Assembly (NCBI GenBank): GCA_030142905.1
Contig: JASJOG010000523.1
Coordinates: 62,001-126,000 of the forward strand
Source: Heliopora coerulea
Taxonomy: Eukaryota > Cnidaria > Anthozoa > Scleralcyonacea > Helioporidae
Length of the DNA stretch: 64,000 bases
Reading direction: 5' to 3'
Below, in pieces: positions 32,405 through 42,535 of the stretch. Position 1 is the first letter of the stretch, and every line of letters begins with the position of its first letter. A program made the position numbers and the translations under genes. The notes under the pieces were generated by a model. It worked only from the letters and a program-made list of their open reading frames with translations. It did not search any database and was not told where the DNA came from.

Positions 32405-32850
32405 ATTTGTTTTAAAAAATAGGGTAGAAGAAAAGACGGGTGACAGAGTTACCAGGTGGGAATCGTAAACGAAGAAGAAATAATAAAGCCCAGCAAAAAG
32501 CACGCAAAATAGGCATATTTAAAGGTTTGCAGTATAATTCTAACATTTTGTTGCTACATGCAACATCCTCAGAGAAGGGATAACTTATATTACAAGGTGA
32601 TAAATATTATAGTGGTTATGTTACATGATATGTGTTAATGAAATATTGGCGTAGGAACGGAAGTGGGAAAGATAAAACAAAACAGCAGACTATGATGTAG
32701 TGGAAATGTCAAGAAATGAAAAGTCTTAAAATAAAGAAAGTGGAAAAGAGCCTATTTTGGCATTAAGCGATGGATTGAGTTTGCAGATAAGGAAGCTTTC
32801 TCTGATGAGAAGTTCAGAGTTGAAGGAAGAAGACAAGATGGTGAATTCAT
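32405..32850 (-). mobile_element. PLE 3' fragment
   Basis: On the - strand a C-terminal coding remnant reads LLIRESFLICKLNPSLNAKI (about 32825-32755), matching the end of the PLE ORF at 12310 (SLIISKLKPSLNANL). It is followed by a 3' region with a degraded hammerhead-like motif (CTGAGGATGTTGC then GCAAC, 32540-32575) and the shared text AAAGCCCAGCAAA near 32486. The element is otherwise missing. Confidence 0.7.
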
Positions 32851-33729
32851 CAGACAAGACAGTGCTCGATTGTGATCTCTCAACCATTCAGATGGTTGCA
32901 TTCACAGAATCACTAGGTAAAGCCTGGCACTTATTTCTTGACTTGGATTCCAGACAAGACTTCACAGTGTGCCTTAAGCTTTACCCTTTAATGCCCAGTG
33001 TCCAATATACCAGTCACCTATAATGAAGAAACAAATGAAAAAAAAAGTCAAAAAAGGGAAAAAGAAATGTTAGCCATGAAGTGGCCTAAGAACCCAGATA
33101 ATGCACAAAGCTTCACAAGTGATTTAAAGGTCCTCATTCATACAAGTGACTATTACTTTTTTAAACCTGCACTATATGGAATATTGCCATAATATTATCT
33201 AGTCTTCAGTTATACTTGAGAAACAAATCATGGTAATGAGGTCAAAACTGTCATTAGGATGCAGTATGTAGTTTGACTCATAACCATCAAAATCTTTTGA
33301 ATGGTCATCACTCTTGCATGCTAACAATAAGAAATTTAACATTTGGGTTGGAACAATGAATTGTGAGGGTTCAATGGGGTAAGACCACTTATCAGGTCAA
33401 AACTGTTGATATGAAGCTGACAAAAACTGAGATGTAATGAGAGTCAGAGAATTTTGAGCTAGAAGGTTGGTAAAGGTGTTTTGTAACGCTATGTTTAATA
33501 AACAAGAGGCAATGTTTTATCAGGTGTAAAACCATGAAAGAGTGTATCCAGAGAATTTTGTTTAACGTTATAAGACGTTTATAAAGGAAACTAAAAGGCA
33601 ACCCCTTTGGAAGATGAATATTAATGACAATTTTTACAAATAAAAAATTAGAGTTAATGGACGATACATCTTATACACTAGCTTAGAGTACTCTTGTGTT
33701 CAATGGCACCACAAACTGGCTCTCTGTCT
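32851..33729. other. Spacer, no gene seen
   Basis: It contains a copy of the CCCTTTAATGCCCAGTGTCC repeat at 32983-33010, followed by A-rich text. No defensible ORF. Confidence 0.45.
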
Positions 33730-34580
33730 AAAGCTCTTTTAAATTGGTGCCAGGATTGTTCCGATCGAGGTGCCAGGTGGAAAACGAAGTCTTGTTATGA
33801 ATATGATTACCCAACATATGGTTTTGAGTAAAGACATAATGCAGACATAATATGTAAAATCTTTATTACTGACATTACGTTACTTAGTAACATCTTCAGA
33901 GTGAATATTTACAATGTAGAAATGGCTTAAATAGCTTAACTGTTACAAAATTAGAAAGTGACAGGATGGGACAAAGCAAGGTTGCAACAGTCAGAGATGG
34001 GTAACGAGTTGGAACGGAAATTGACAGATGGTGATGAGTGGGGTGAAATATTGTGAAAGAAAAAATATCAAGACAGTGTCAACAGAAAAGATTAAATGTT
34101 AGCATTGAGAGAAGGTTGGAGTTTAGAAATAAGTCTTTCTCGGGTTAAACCATCGAGTTGAGAGGCACCGGAGGACAAAACAGAAAAATCGTCAAAAGAA
34201 ACATGACCGGTTTGTTTCTGGTGTAACAAGACACTGGAGAGTGTGCTTGTCGAAACTGATTTACTGGTGCAGGCCAAAATGCCGAAGTGTTCCGAGATCG
34301 TAGTATGCAAGAGTCGGCAAGTTTCACCAGCATACGACACCTGGCAGTGTCGGCACGTAAACTTATAAACAACATGAGATCTTATTTTTAGTGGTAATCA
34401 ATCTTTGAAGCGAAAAGAATTTTTTAGGCAGCAAACTGGTCAAAAGACAACACGTCGTTGAGCATATGGAAAGGCAGACGAGATTAACTTTTTACTTGAA
34501 TTCGAATTTAGAGACTATGGTTGCTTGTGTAAGGCAAAATCCGAGAGAGTGTAAGCTTTGGAGCCGTAAGGACTTGCTAA
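33730..34580 (-). mobile_element. PLE 3' fragment with GIY-YIG remnant
   Basis: On the - strand 34340-34092 encodes MSYAGETCRLLHTTISEHFG, a GIY-YIG-type core (YAGET aligns with YVGQM of the 12310 ORF), ending LISKLQPSLNANI. The upstream coding part to about 34580 is broken. Downstream (34090-33730) is the PLE 3' region with a degraded hammerhead-like motif (CTGAAGATGTTAC then GTAAC at 33905-33870). Confidence 0.72.
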
Positions 34581-35589
34581 CATCACTCAAAACTTGATAT
34601 TATTATCTGGTACAATCCTACCTGATCTTTAAGTCCTTCTTTGTCACAAGAGCGAAATTTTACGACGAACTGCTATTTAAATAAAGAACCACCAAACAGT
34701 GCACGGATTTTGGAAAAAGTTTGGACGAATACTTGCATTAACATTTTCTAAAAATTCTTAAGAGTACCGGACATAAGCAGGATATGAGGGATAGTGTGAC
34801 AATGTTGCTCTGTAATACAAACGAGCAAATCATTTGTCTTTATTACCGGGTGATGTATCGGCTTCCCAGCCAACCAAGAGGAACACAAAATAAACAATGA
34901 AAATTCTAAATGATCCATTTACATACTGGTGACTAATAGTTTCGGACTGTATTTCCCATATTTCTTCTATTAAGCCTCCTCCCTCTGTTAAGCCCTCTTC
35001 TTCTAATAAGCCCATTCCCTCTAATAAACGCCCCGTTTGACGGTCTAAAATTAATGACCCCCTCCCTCTATTAAGCCCCCCTTCTCATACATCCCCCGTT
35101 TAACTGGCTTATTCACTAAGTATGTGTTTGAAATATATTGTTCAGTTCTAGATAAATATCTGGCAGTTAAAATCATGCTGCTGAGTTTTACTGATTGCGA
35201 TATAATCGTAAAAGTTTGTGTATAAAGTGTCCAGAAATGTTTTTAATGCAGAGGAGCGACGTTTAGGCAGTTTCTGGAGACACAATTCATTTGATGTTGC
35301 GCTAAAGCTGAGGGGCTTTTCATCCATTGCAAGGATTGAATTAATCTTAATCCAATCGTGGGACTGAATTAATTTTGATCTAGTCTTAGGACTGGATCAA
35401 AATTAATTCAGTCCTTAGACTAAATCGAAATTTATTCAATTTAATTTATTTATTCAGCCCCAACTCTTCCCTATCGATATCAAAACCCTCCCCCGTCGAA
35501 GACTTCACCGGGTTTCTAGTGTGATCATGTGACCTGAGATTCGTCAGTCTGGTTGGCTCGTTATGTCATGAATAATTGATAAGTCTGAG
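34581..35589. other. Spacer before copy B, no gene seen
   Basis: It has repeated pyrimidine-rich text about CCCTCTATTAAGCC at 34960-35100 (degenerate copies of CCTCCCTCTATTAAGCCCC) and a run of inverted AATTAATTTTGATCC/GATCAAAATTAATT text at 35365-35410. No coding sequence was recognised. Confidence 0.45.
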
Positions 35590-35614
35590 ATGAACATTTC
35601 TAGTAGTTTGTAAC

Positions 35615-35901
35615 CAGTGTTGCCAGATGGGCGATTTTCCCGCCCAATTATGCTGGTTTAGAAGCCTGGTTGCGGGAAATTTCGGGAGGTTGCGCGTTGC
35701 GGGTTTCAAAAGGTGGTGGATATTTCACTGTGGACTGTGTAATTTGGTTTGGATTTAAATATTTTTAATAAGAATTTGGCTAGTTTTTACTTAGTTTGAT
35801 GCAAATTTGGGCTATTTTGTTCGAAAAATAATTGGGCTATTTTTGGGCTACTTTTTAAGGTAGCTTGGGCTGGTTTGCAAGCTACCCATCTGGCAACAGT
35901 G
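35615..35901. mobile_element. hAT-like MITE (287 bp)
   Basis: Tips are CAGTGTTGCCAGATGGG (35615) and CCCATCTGGCAACAGTG (ending 35901), 16 of 17 bases inverted. The perfect 8-bp target duplication is TTTGTAAC (35607-35614 and 35902-35909). The right copy of the duplication lies three bases upstream of the conserved block at 35912, so it landed at a splice-acceptor-like site. It is absent from copy A. Confidence 0.9.
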
Positions 35902-35911
35902 TTTGTAACAG

Positions 35912-36083
35912 ACTTATCTTGCGCTTCAGAGAAGAGGAAGATCCAATATTCTACATATTTTACTGCCTCAGAAGTTCCAGGAGTAGTTCTCTAAGTGGAG
36001 GACGCTTTGCCATAGAGTTGAATCTTCTTGTCCTGAGACATCAGCACGACTACCGGAATCAGCGCCTTTTGCGTTAGCCAGAG
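35912..36083 (+). pseudogene. Conserved 5' block of the PNP-death gene, copy B
   Basis: It is preceded by GTAACAG and followed by donor GTAAGAAAG at 36084. It is uninterrupted here, in contrast to copy A. One frame is open for 50-odd codons (LILRFREEEDPIFYIFYCLR) until a TAG near the donor. The ATG present in copy A at 5931 is ACG here. It may be 5' UTR or coding; the A/B comparison does not decide. Confidence 0.45.
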
Positions 36084-38747
36084 GTAAGAAAGTATCCCAC
36101 TCATTTTAACTGTGTTTAGCTTGATTGAAAGTAGCAAATTTAATACGCAAGCAACAAATTTCCCCATCTTCTTCCCTGGATTTATTTCCTACGTGATATG
36201 TTCAGTTATAAATGCATACATAAGTTTATGGAGCCATGTGGCAACTGTTAACACCAAATAACATTGGAGGTTGCCATATACTGTACCTGAACTTTAGCAT
36301 GAACCATAGGGCCATTTGTATCTTAGCTATCAGCCTGTGAACATATGAAGTTGCTTTTTTATTAAAATGCTTGTTGCACCACCTTATGTGAAAACTTCAT
36401 ATCCGCAAACTAAGCTTATCATACACAGACTTTGCTTTTACTGTACACTTGAACGATCTTAAATGAAAGCACTCCACGCTAGGGAGTGACACCAGACAGA
36501 GCAATCTCAACAACAAAGTGCGACATACTGTGGATCCCACTTGCACCATTCAAAATTGGTTACTGATCCACCGTCGTCGGTCTTCCTCATACATCAGCCC
36601 AGATTTCGCCACCAGACTCTAGTGCACTTGTTCTTACTATTGTTTATTGCATGAATGACTGTTAACGATATCTTGAGGTGGTATATCCACAAAGCAGGAG
36701 ATCCAGAAATTGACCACAGAGTTTGTAAGAGCATGATTCATGCCAAATTTCACAAAGCCTTGCATAATTTTTAAGTCATAATAATTCAAAGAGGACTGGT
36801 CTCAGAGGACTGCAGAAGCTCTGAAAGTACAAGTTTTATATACAGGTCTTAGTGATGATATTTGAGTTACAATACATCTAGTGGTCTGTGCTAGTGAAGG
36901 CATGTGGACCTATATCCCCAAGGGCTTTGGGAATCTCAAGTTTTTAAAAGAGGGGCAACCACAAACGATTCCTATATTTTTTTGGTTTTTTTTAAAAGAC
37001 TTACTAGTGATAATGAGCAACTTCATTTAGGTTACATTTTTCCCAATTACTGAGGTTATTTACATCAATTATACACAATGAAATAAGGATCATTAAAGAT
37101 TTTGTAAGTAAGTGGTGATATAGCAATATAATTTTTTTATCCCAATGTTTAAACTTAGTACAAAAACCATAAATTCCAAAGCTAATGATAAGTAAATAAT
37201 TCCACCAAAAGCAAAAATCAAAATGACCAGGTATTGAAGTTGTTGCAGCAGCTGTTAGCTCTTTAATGTCCAGTGTCTGATATATCAGCTACTACACAAT
37301 AGAGCAAAGGTACAAATGAGAAGACAAAACAAAACAAAGAGAGAGAAAAAAAAGAAAGAAAAAACTATTATGGCATTGCATTGATTACATGTCCAGCTAT
37401 TTGCATTGAAAGAGCCAGAAATTGCTATTACAGAACAGTTTCAAATATACACAATAAAATTAGGTAAGTGTACAATGCCAGGACAAGGGTAATGTCTATA
37501 ATTTTTCATTATTGCCCTACTTTCATGAATCAAAGCACTTACTATAGTGTAAAGATCACTTACCACAGTGTAAAGCAATTTGGGTCACTGTACACAGTAT
37601 TGCTCTCATATTTCACTTAAACACTCACATAAGTTCACTGAACCAAAGATTTTGCTTTGAATGGAACTCAGTACTTAATGATGACCACATTCAGAAATTT
37701 CAACTTCTTGCCTTTAATTCCAAAATATTTTTCATCATCTGTACTTATAGTTTAAAATTTTGAAAACTCTGTTGGAGGCAAAACTATTCCAAATTTGCTG
37801 ACACAAATCAGAGGCCATGGTTCACCTTGTTCCCCATTCACAGAGTCTCAGCATACCCTGAGATTTGAGATTGTGTTGTTGCTTTGCTTTGTTGGAAGAT
37901 CAATAACGGGTGTTATTGTTTCCCAGTGGTAAGATCAATTGAGCTGATCTAATCATTCACATAGGTTGTAGGAATGGTTGCAAAGCAACACACTTCCAAT
38001 ATGTCCCATATAAGAAACACTGATTGGTCTGATATTCTCCTGCAGATGTATCCTGTTTGTTAGTTCTCCTTAAATGTGTACATCACATTACAAACAGTGC
38101 CAAAAAAGAAATCAATAAAATGCTGTTGTGGTAGTAAAATGAGCAGCAAATTTGGAGAAAGGAGTTGAACAGGCATCTGTATATTGAACTTATTTATTTA
38201 TGTATCTTTGATGGTTAATGTCTGACAAATGTGCTATATGTTACTGTTGGTGATCATGATCATACTATGGGCCAGTAGCCAGGGGGTTGCAAATCCTGTT
38301 TAGGACTACCTCCTCACTCCAAACAAACCCTTGCTGGCCCATGTACCCGTACTTTAATAAAATAGAAGCTTCAGAACAGTGGTTCTCAACCTTTTTTGGA
38401 TGAATGCCTCATACTAAAACATCTTGACTCCCTGCATTGACCACACTCAGTCCCAGTTCTGTGCCCATTGTAGCACCCAACCACAGAGCAGTACTGAACT
38501 TAATAAATGTTATATATAGTTATACAGTTCAGTTTTGCCGAGTTAGTCTGTTAGATTTTAACCTTTAAATGACCACTAGAAACTTAAAAACGCTGTGTTC
38601 TTGAATGACTGATGAACACCTATAATTGCATCTCAACAGCCTTTCTTTACTGCCTTGCTTCTACTGCCCCACAATGTTGTGTGAACGCTCACTTTGGGCG
38701 CGGTACCATCCCCGGCATTTTTCTTTTTGTGATCCTACGTTACTCAG
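36084..38747 (+). other. Intron-like sequence of copy B, no gene seen
   Basis: It aligns with 5968-9500 of copy A. It includes the CTTTAATGTCCAGTGTC repeat at 37260 and an A-rich tract near 37320-37365. It lacks the 8637 hairpin MITE and the LINE and PLE of copy A. Confidence 0.55.
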
Positions 38748-39380
38748 CGTTACAATTCCAGAGCTGAAGAATCGTCAGGAACCTTCCAAATTGTGGGAAT
38801 TTGCTCAACTCCCCACAGATGTTTTGCTATTGACATTGCAAGATGATGAATTCTTAGCCTACTATTTCTACCTTGACAATGCATACAGAAGTTGTACCAA
38901 AGGCCTTGGACGTGTGTACTTTTGAGAAATTGGTGACGGACAGGATAAGGTAAAAGTCTTCTCTATTAGATGTTGTTGTGGCTCCATCAAAGCTGGTGCC
39001 TTACACAATGTTCTGAGAAATGCTGTGGACAGTTTGAAACTTACTGTAAGGCCGTGTTTTCAATTGGCTTCTGTGGTGGTCTGAGGAATGGGAAAGCAAA
39101 GTTTGCCGATGTGATGATATCAAGAACGCTTTCAACATACATGGATTCCAACAAGCAAATTGTTAATAATTGAGAACAATGGTGTGGTAACTCAGTGAAT
39201 GTAAGCAAGAAAATTGGAGGCGGTTTGAAGGCTCCATTGAATGATTCAGAAGTACATGAGATACAGGTTCATCGTGATGGTAAAATCGTAACTGGCCCAG
39301 AGCTCGTGAATTGCTCCATAAAAAGTGAGGAGCTTCTTAAAATGTTTCCAGGAGCAACTGCAATCGAACTCGAGGACCAA
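38748..39380 (+). pseudogene. PNP_UDP domain exon, copy B
   Basis: Acceptor TACTCAG before 38748. The frame reads VTIPELKNRQEPSKLWEFAQ, then LPTDVLLLTLQDDEFLAYYF, then a TGA at 38923-38925 after GRVYF. A second frame continues IRCCCGSIKAGALHNVLRNA and then, after a shift near 39047, FSIGFCGGLRNGKAKFADVM, then SVNVSKKIGG, LKAPLNDSEVHEIQVHRDGK, GPELVNC and KMFPGATAIELE. A TGA at 39171-39173 sits before EQWCGN. FSIGFCGGL and the AIELE motif are the phosphorylase signatures. The donor has changed from GT to AGT context (ACCAAAGTC). Stops differ from those of copy A. Confidence 0.8.
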
Positions 39381-39515
39381 AGTCATAAATCGTTTAAAAA
39401 TTTGCAGTAATCCAAATATGCTTTTCAATAATATTTCAATAAAATCGATATTTTATCGCTATTAAAATTTCGATTTAGATGGTTCCCCTAGAAACTGCGT
39501 AAATCCAAGAGACAT

Positions 39516-40814
39516 CCAAAAACCATGACCAGCCGACAACTTCAAAAAGTATAAAATAAAACATATTCCGAAGAATAAAGTCATCTTGAGAACTCAAGAT
39601 ATGAGTCAATGCAAGATAAAACTATTGTTGAAACTGTGGTCAATATACGCACTTCATACTCACACTGGTCAATATACGCACTTCACAAGTTTTGAACCTT
39701 TTTCACGCAAAACTGCATGGATAAAGTCTCTTTTTAACCGCGCTCTTAAAATTTGTAGTTCAAGAAAGCTTTTTAACAACCAAATCAGTTTTATAAAATC
39801 TTGTATGTCGTGGAATGGTTATCCCAACAGCGTAAAATATTTTCTTATTAATAAACTAAAACGCAAATACAACGCTTCTACAATTAAAACGAATAGGTCT
39901 TGCGATGATGATAATTTACCCAAAATTTGGATACGTATTCCTTTCCTTGGTAAACAAAGTGAAAATCTAATTAAATCATGCATTTCGAAAATTCGGCGTC
40001 ATCTCAATCAACCCGTTAAATTTATCGTTATTTATGACACGAAAAAAGTCTCCTATTTTATTTCTAACAAAGATAAGATTCCGGAAATGTCTCGCAATAA
40101 TGTCGTCTACCAAATTACTTGTCCTGGCTGCAACAAAACATATATAGGTAAAACCGACCGTTGTCTTCACAAACGCCGTTCCGAACGTTCTACTCAACAT
40201 AACACCAGTGCAGTTGCCCAACACTTTCTCGAATGTGAACACGCTCTCTTCATTAATGACTTATACGATCAGTACGACCGACTAAATGACCTTCCCTTTT
40301 CTTCTAACACATCTACCTCCATTAAAAATTTAATCTTTAATAACTATAAAATTCTTTATACGAGTAAGTCTACTAACACCAATAAACTTCTAATAATTGA
40401 AGCACTCCACATTAAGTTTAATAAACCTGAGCTTAATTCTGGGCTCAAAGCTAGCAAAGAACTCAACCTTTTTAATTAGATATTATGCACACTTGTTATC
40501 AGTTAGCCCAATTGTTCTATTCACGCTCAACCGCATTATTAATGGTGGTGAGAACTTCTAATTAGCACTTAGCATCTCAACATCTCAGCATGTAAATTAG
40601 GGATTACCGGTAGTGTTTCCTAATTCTGTCTCGATGATGTCATCACACCTCCTGTATATAGACTCTGGCATGTTTTTGTAATTATCATTCTGTCTGAAGA
40701 TGACTTTGGAATAAAGTCGAAATATCACAGTTTCAACAATAGTTTTATCTTGCATTGATTCATATCTTGAGTTCTCAAGATGACTTTATTCTTCGGAATA
40801 TGTTTTATTTTATA
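39516..40814 (+). mobile_element. Short Penelope-like element with inverted terminal repeats (1.3 kb)
   Basis: An 11-bp target duplication CCAAGAGACAT flanks it (39505-39515 and 40815-40825). The ends carry an 89-bp inverted repeat, 39550-39638 and 40726-40814, with one mismatch noted (starting TATAAAATAAAACATATTCC). The left end has 34 extra bases outside the repeat. Between them lies a 5'-truncated RT/GIY-YIG ORF. Just inside the right repeat, 40693-40725 has a hammerhead-like CTGAAGATGAC, AAAGTC, GAAA series. Inverted terminal repeats and a 5' truncation are known for Penelope-like elements. Copy A lacks it. Confidence 0.88.
39586..40479 (+). CDS. PLE RT C-terminus plus GIY-YIG endonuclease, truncated
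   Basis: The open frame starts inside the inverted repeat with a non-ATG codon, so no natural start exists. Recognisable family sequence begins near FEPFSRKTAWIKSLFNRALK, the thumb region after the RT catalytic box, which is missing. It then reads KIWIRIPFLGKQSENLIKSC and the GIY-YIG core VVYQITCPGCNKTYIGKTDR, followed by HKRRSERSTQHNTSAVAQHF and FLECEH. It ends near IIEALHIKFNKPELNSGL, the usual PLE C-terminus. The nuclease part is intact but the RT is absent, so the element cannot replicate by itself. Confidence 0.88.
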   Translation: MRTQDMSQCKIKLLLKLWSIYALHTHTGQYTHFTSFEPFSRKTAWIKSLFNRALKICSSRKLFNNQISFIKSCMSWNGYPNSVKYFLINKLKRKYNASTIKTNRSCDDDNLPKIWIRIPFLGKQSENLIKSCISKIRRHLNQPVKFIVIYDTKKVSYFISNKDKIPEMSRNNVVYQITCPGCNKTYIGKTDRCLHKRRSERSTQHNTSAVAQHFLECEHALFINDLYDQYDRLNDLPFSSNTSTSIKNLIFNNYKILYTSKSTNTNKLLIIEALHIKFNKPELNSGLKASKELNLFN

Positions 40815-41554
40815 CCAAGAGACATGTCACACACATAGTTACAAAGAATCACTTGTTGCCGTTGATCACCATTCTGAGTGTTCATTTTCAGAACATTTTG
40901 GCTCCTAGTTAGCAGTTGACCGAAAATGGTCTTGGTATCGTCGGGCCTACATCTACTGTATTCTACAATCTGATTTGCTCGTTTCAAAACCAATCTTACT
41001 CATTTGGAGTGTAATTTACCAATCTAAATCTTATAATTAAGAAATTCCCCCTCTCGATTTTATTCAATCGCTTTTGTTAAGATTAAGACCTCGTCTGAAA
41101 CTTCTTTGTGATATTTATTTGGTTGTGGTAATGGGAGACGTGTAAATGTACATGGCGAATTGCAATACCAATTCGCTGTTTACAAGAGCACGTTTGCGGA
41201 ATATCGTGTGTTTCTTATTGTTCAAGTTAACAAAGAAAGCAAGAATCGAATTAAAACTACACAAACTGTCATATGCCTGGGTCTCTGGAGAGATATGGAG
41301 CGAGAGCTCTGACAAGTGAGTCAAACTGCGGCTTAGGAGAGGTTTTCGATATAGCTCAACATTAACAGCATCTTACTTGTTATAGGAAAGCAAGAGGTTA
41401 GATATTTATAGGGCTCAGAAATGGTTATTTCTAAACTACATGTATTCAGTTGAGGAATGTTTTTTGCCGCCCAAACAACCTTACAATCAGTGACTGCGAT
41501 GCACGTTGAGAAAACTAGTTGAATATAACCATAAAACGTGGTTTTGCCTTTTAG

Positions 41555-41777
41555 GAGTATTTGCTGCAGCTTTTGATTGTGGACAAGAGTAAGTTATCAC
41601 CAAAGGAATATCGCCTCTTGCAGATGGTAGCGAATGTGGGACAAAAAAAGTGGAGATCGTTGGCTAATGTAATGGCGGCTAAGATAGTTCAGAATATCTT
41701 GAAAAAGCCCGATATTCTGAATAACTGACCACACTATAAAAAGTCACTGATGTGTCGTTCAAGGAAAGACGGAAGAG
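41555..41777 (+). pseudogene. PNP_UDP C-terminal exon, copy B
   Basis: Acceptor CTTTTAG before 41555, donor GTAGGT at 41778. It reads GVFAAAFDCGQE, then TAA at 41590-41592 where copy A has Trp (LEWTIIKG), then VITKGISPLADGSE. After a 7-A run (41643-41649) a one-base shift is needed to continue WRSLANVMAAKIVQNILKKP, and a TGA follows in NN*PHYKK. ISPLADGSE is the PNP binding-loop region. The exon ends one base into a codon, matching the phase of the linker exon. Confidence 0.8.
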
Positions 41778-42535
41778 GTAGGTTAAGCACTTTTTGATGG
41801 ATATAAAACTAGAGTGAATGCGAGGTTAAAAGATTGGGAAAAAAGCAAAACGGGAATTCTACACAGTGAAGCAACTGAAAAATAACTGACATCGAAAGCT
41901 TTTTACTGAGAACTATTAAAAATGGGAAGCAAAACCTGCACGCTATAACGATAAAACCCCCCCCAAAAATTGGTGGGTGACAGTTGATGGTTTATCAGAT
42001 ATACGAACTGTAAAACGAGTGAAATGTCATTTGAGAGATCCTTTCATCGTGACTACATGCAATACCAAAGAGCTCCAGTTAGATCATGCGCTAATTTGCA
42101 TCTCGGACGCGTACATCTCAATGATGTGAGATTTTCTGTATCATACAGTTCGCCATTGGTTACTAACAGCAGGAAACAGTTGGAGAAAGCTTTAAACGAC
42201 AGTGACTACTTTTAGCCTATTAAACTAAATTTGACCTTAGTCCAACCTTTTCAACCTTTTCAGAACATAGCTTTGTATGAGAGGTGCGGAGGGGAAGATA
42301 ACTTATTAAACTATAAGCCTTAGTCCAGGTGATGGTAGTTTTGAATATCGTATGATTACCTCGCTTGTGAGTCACCGATTCAGAAAACTATTTACTTCTT
42401 TACGAGGCCAGAAAATCCGACCAAGGAACACGTGAAACAATATTTGAATAGGCTACTTCCATGTTCATCATCATTATGTTCGAAAACATTTGTATGTAAA
42501 CTTTTGTCTTGTATTTAACCTTTTAATGTATTTTG
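41778..42535 (+). other. Intron of copy B, no gene seen
   Basis: It aligns with 16279-16700 of copy A. A C-run with A-rich text lies near 41957. No conserved ORF. Confidence 0.5.
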
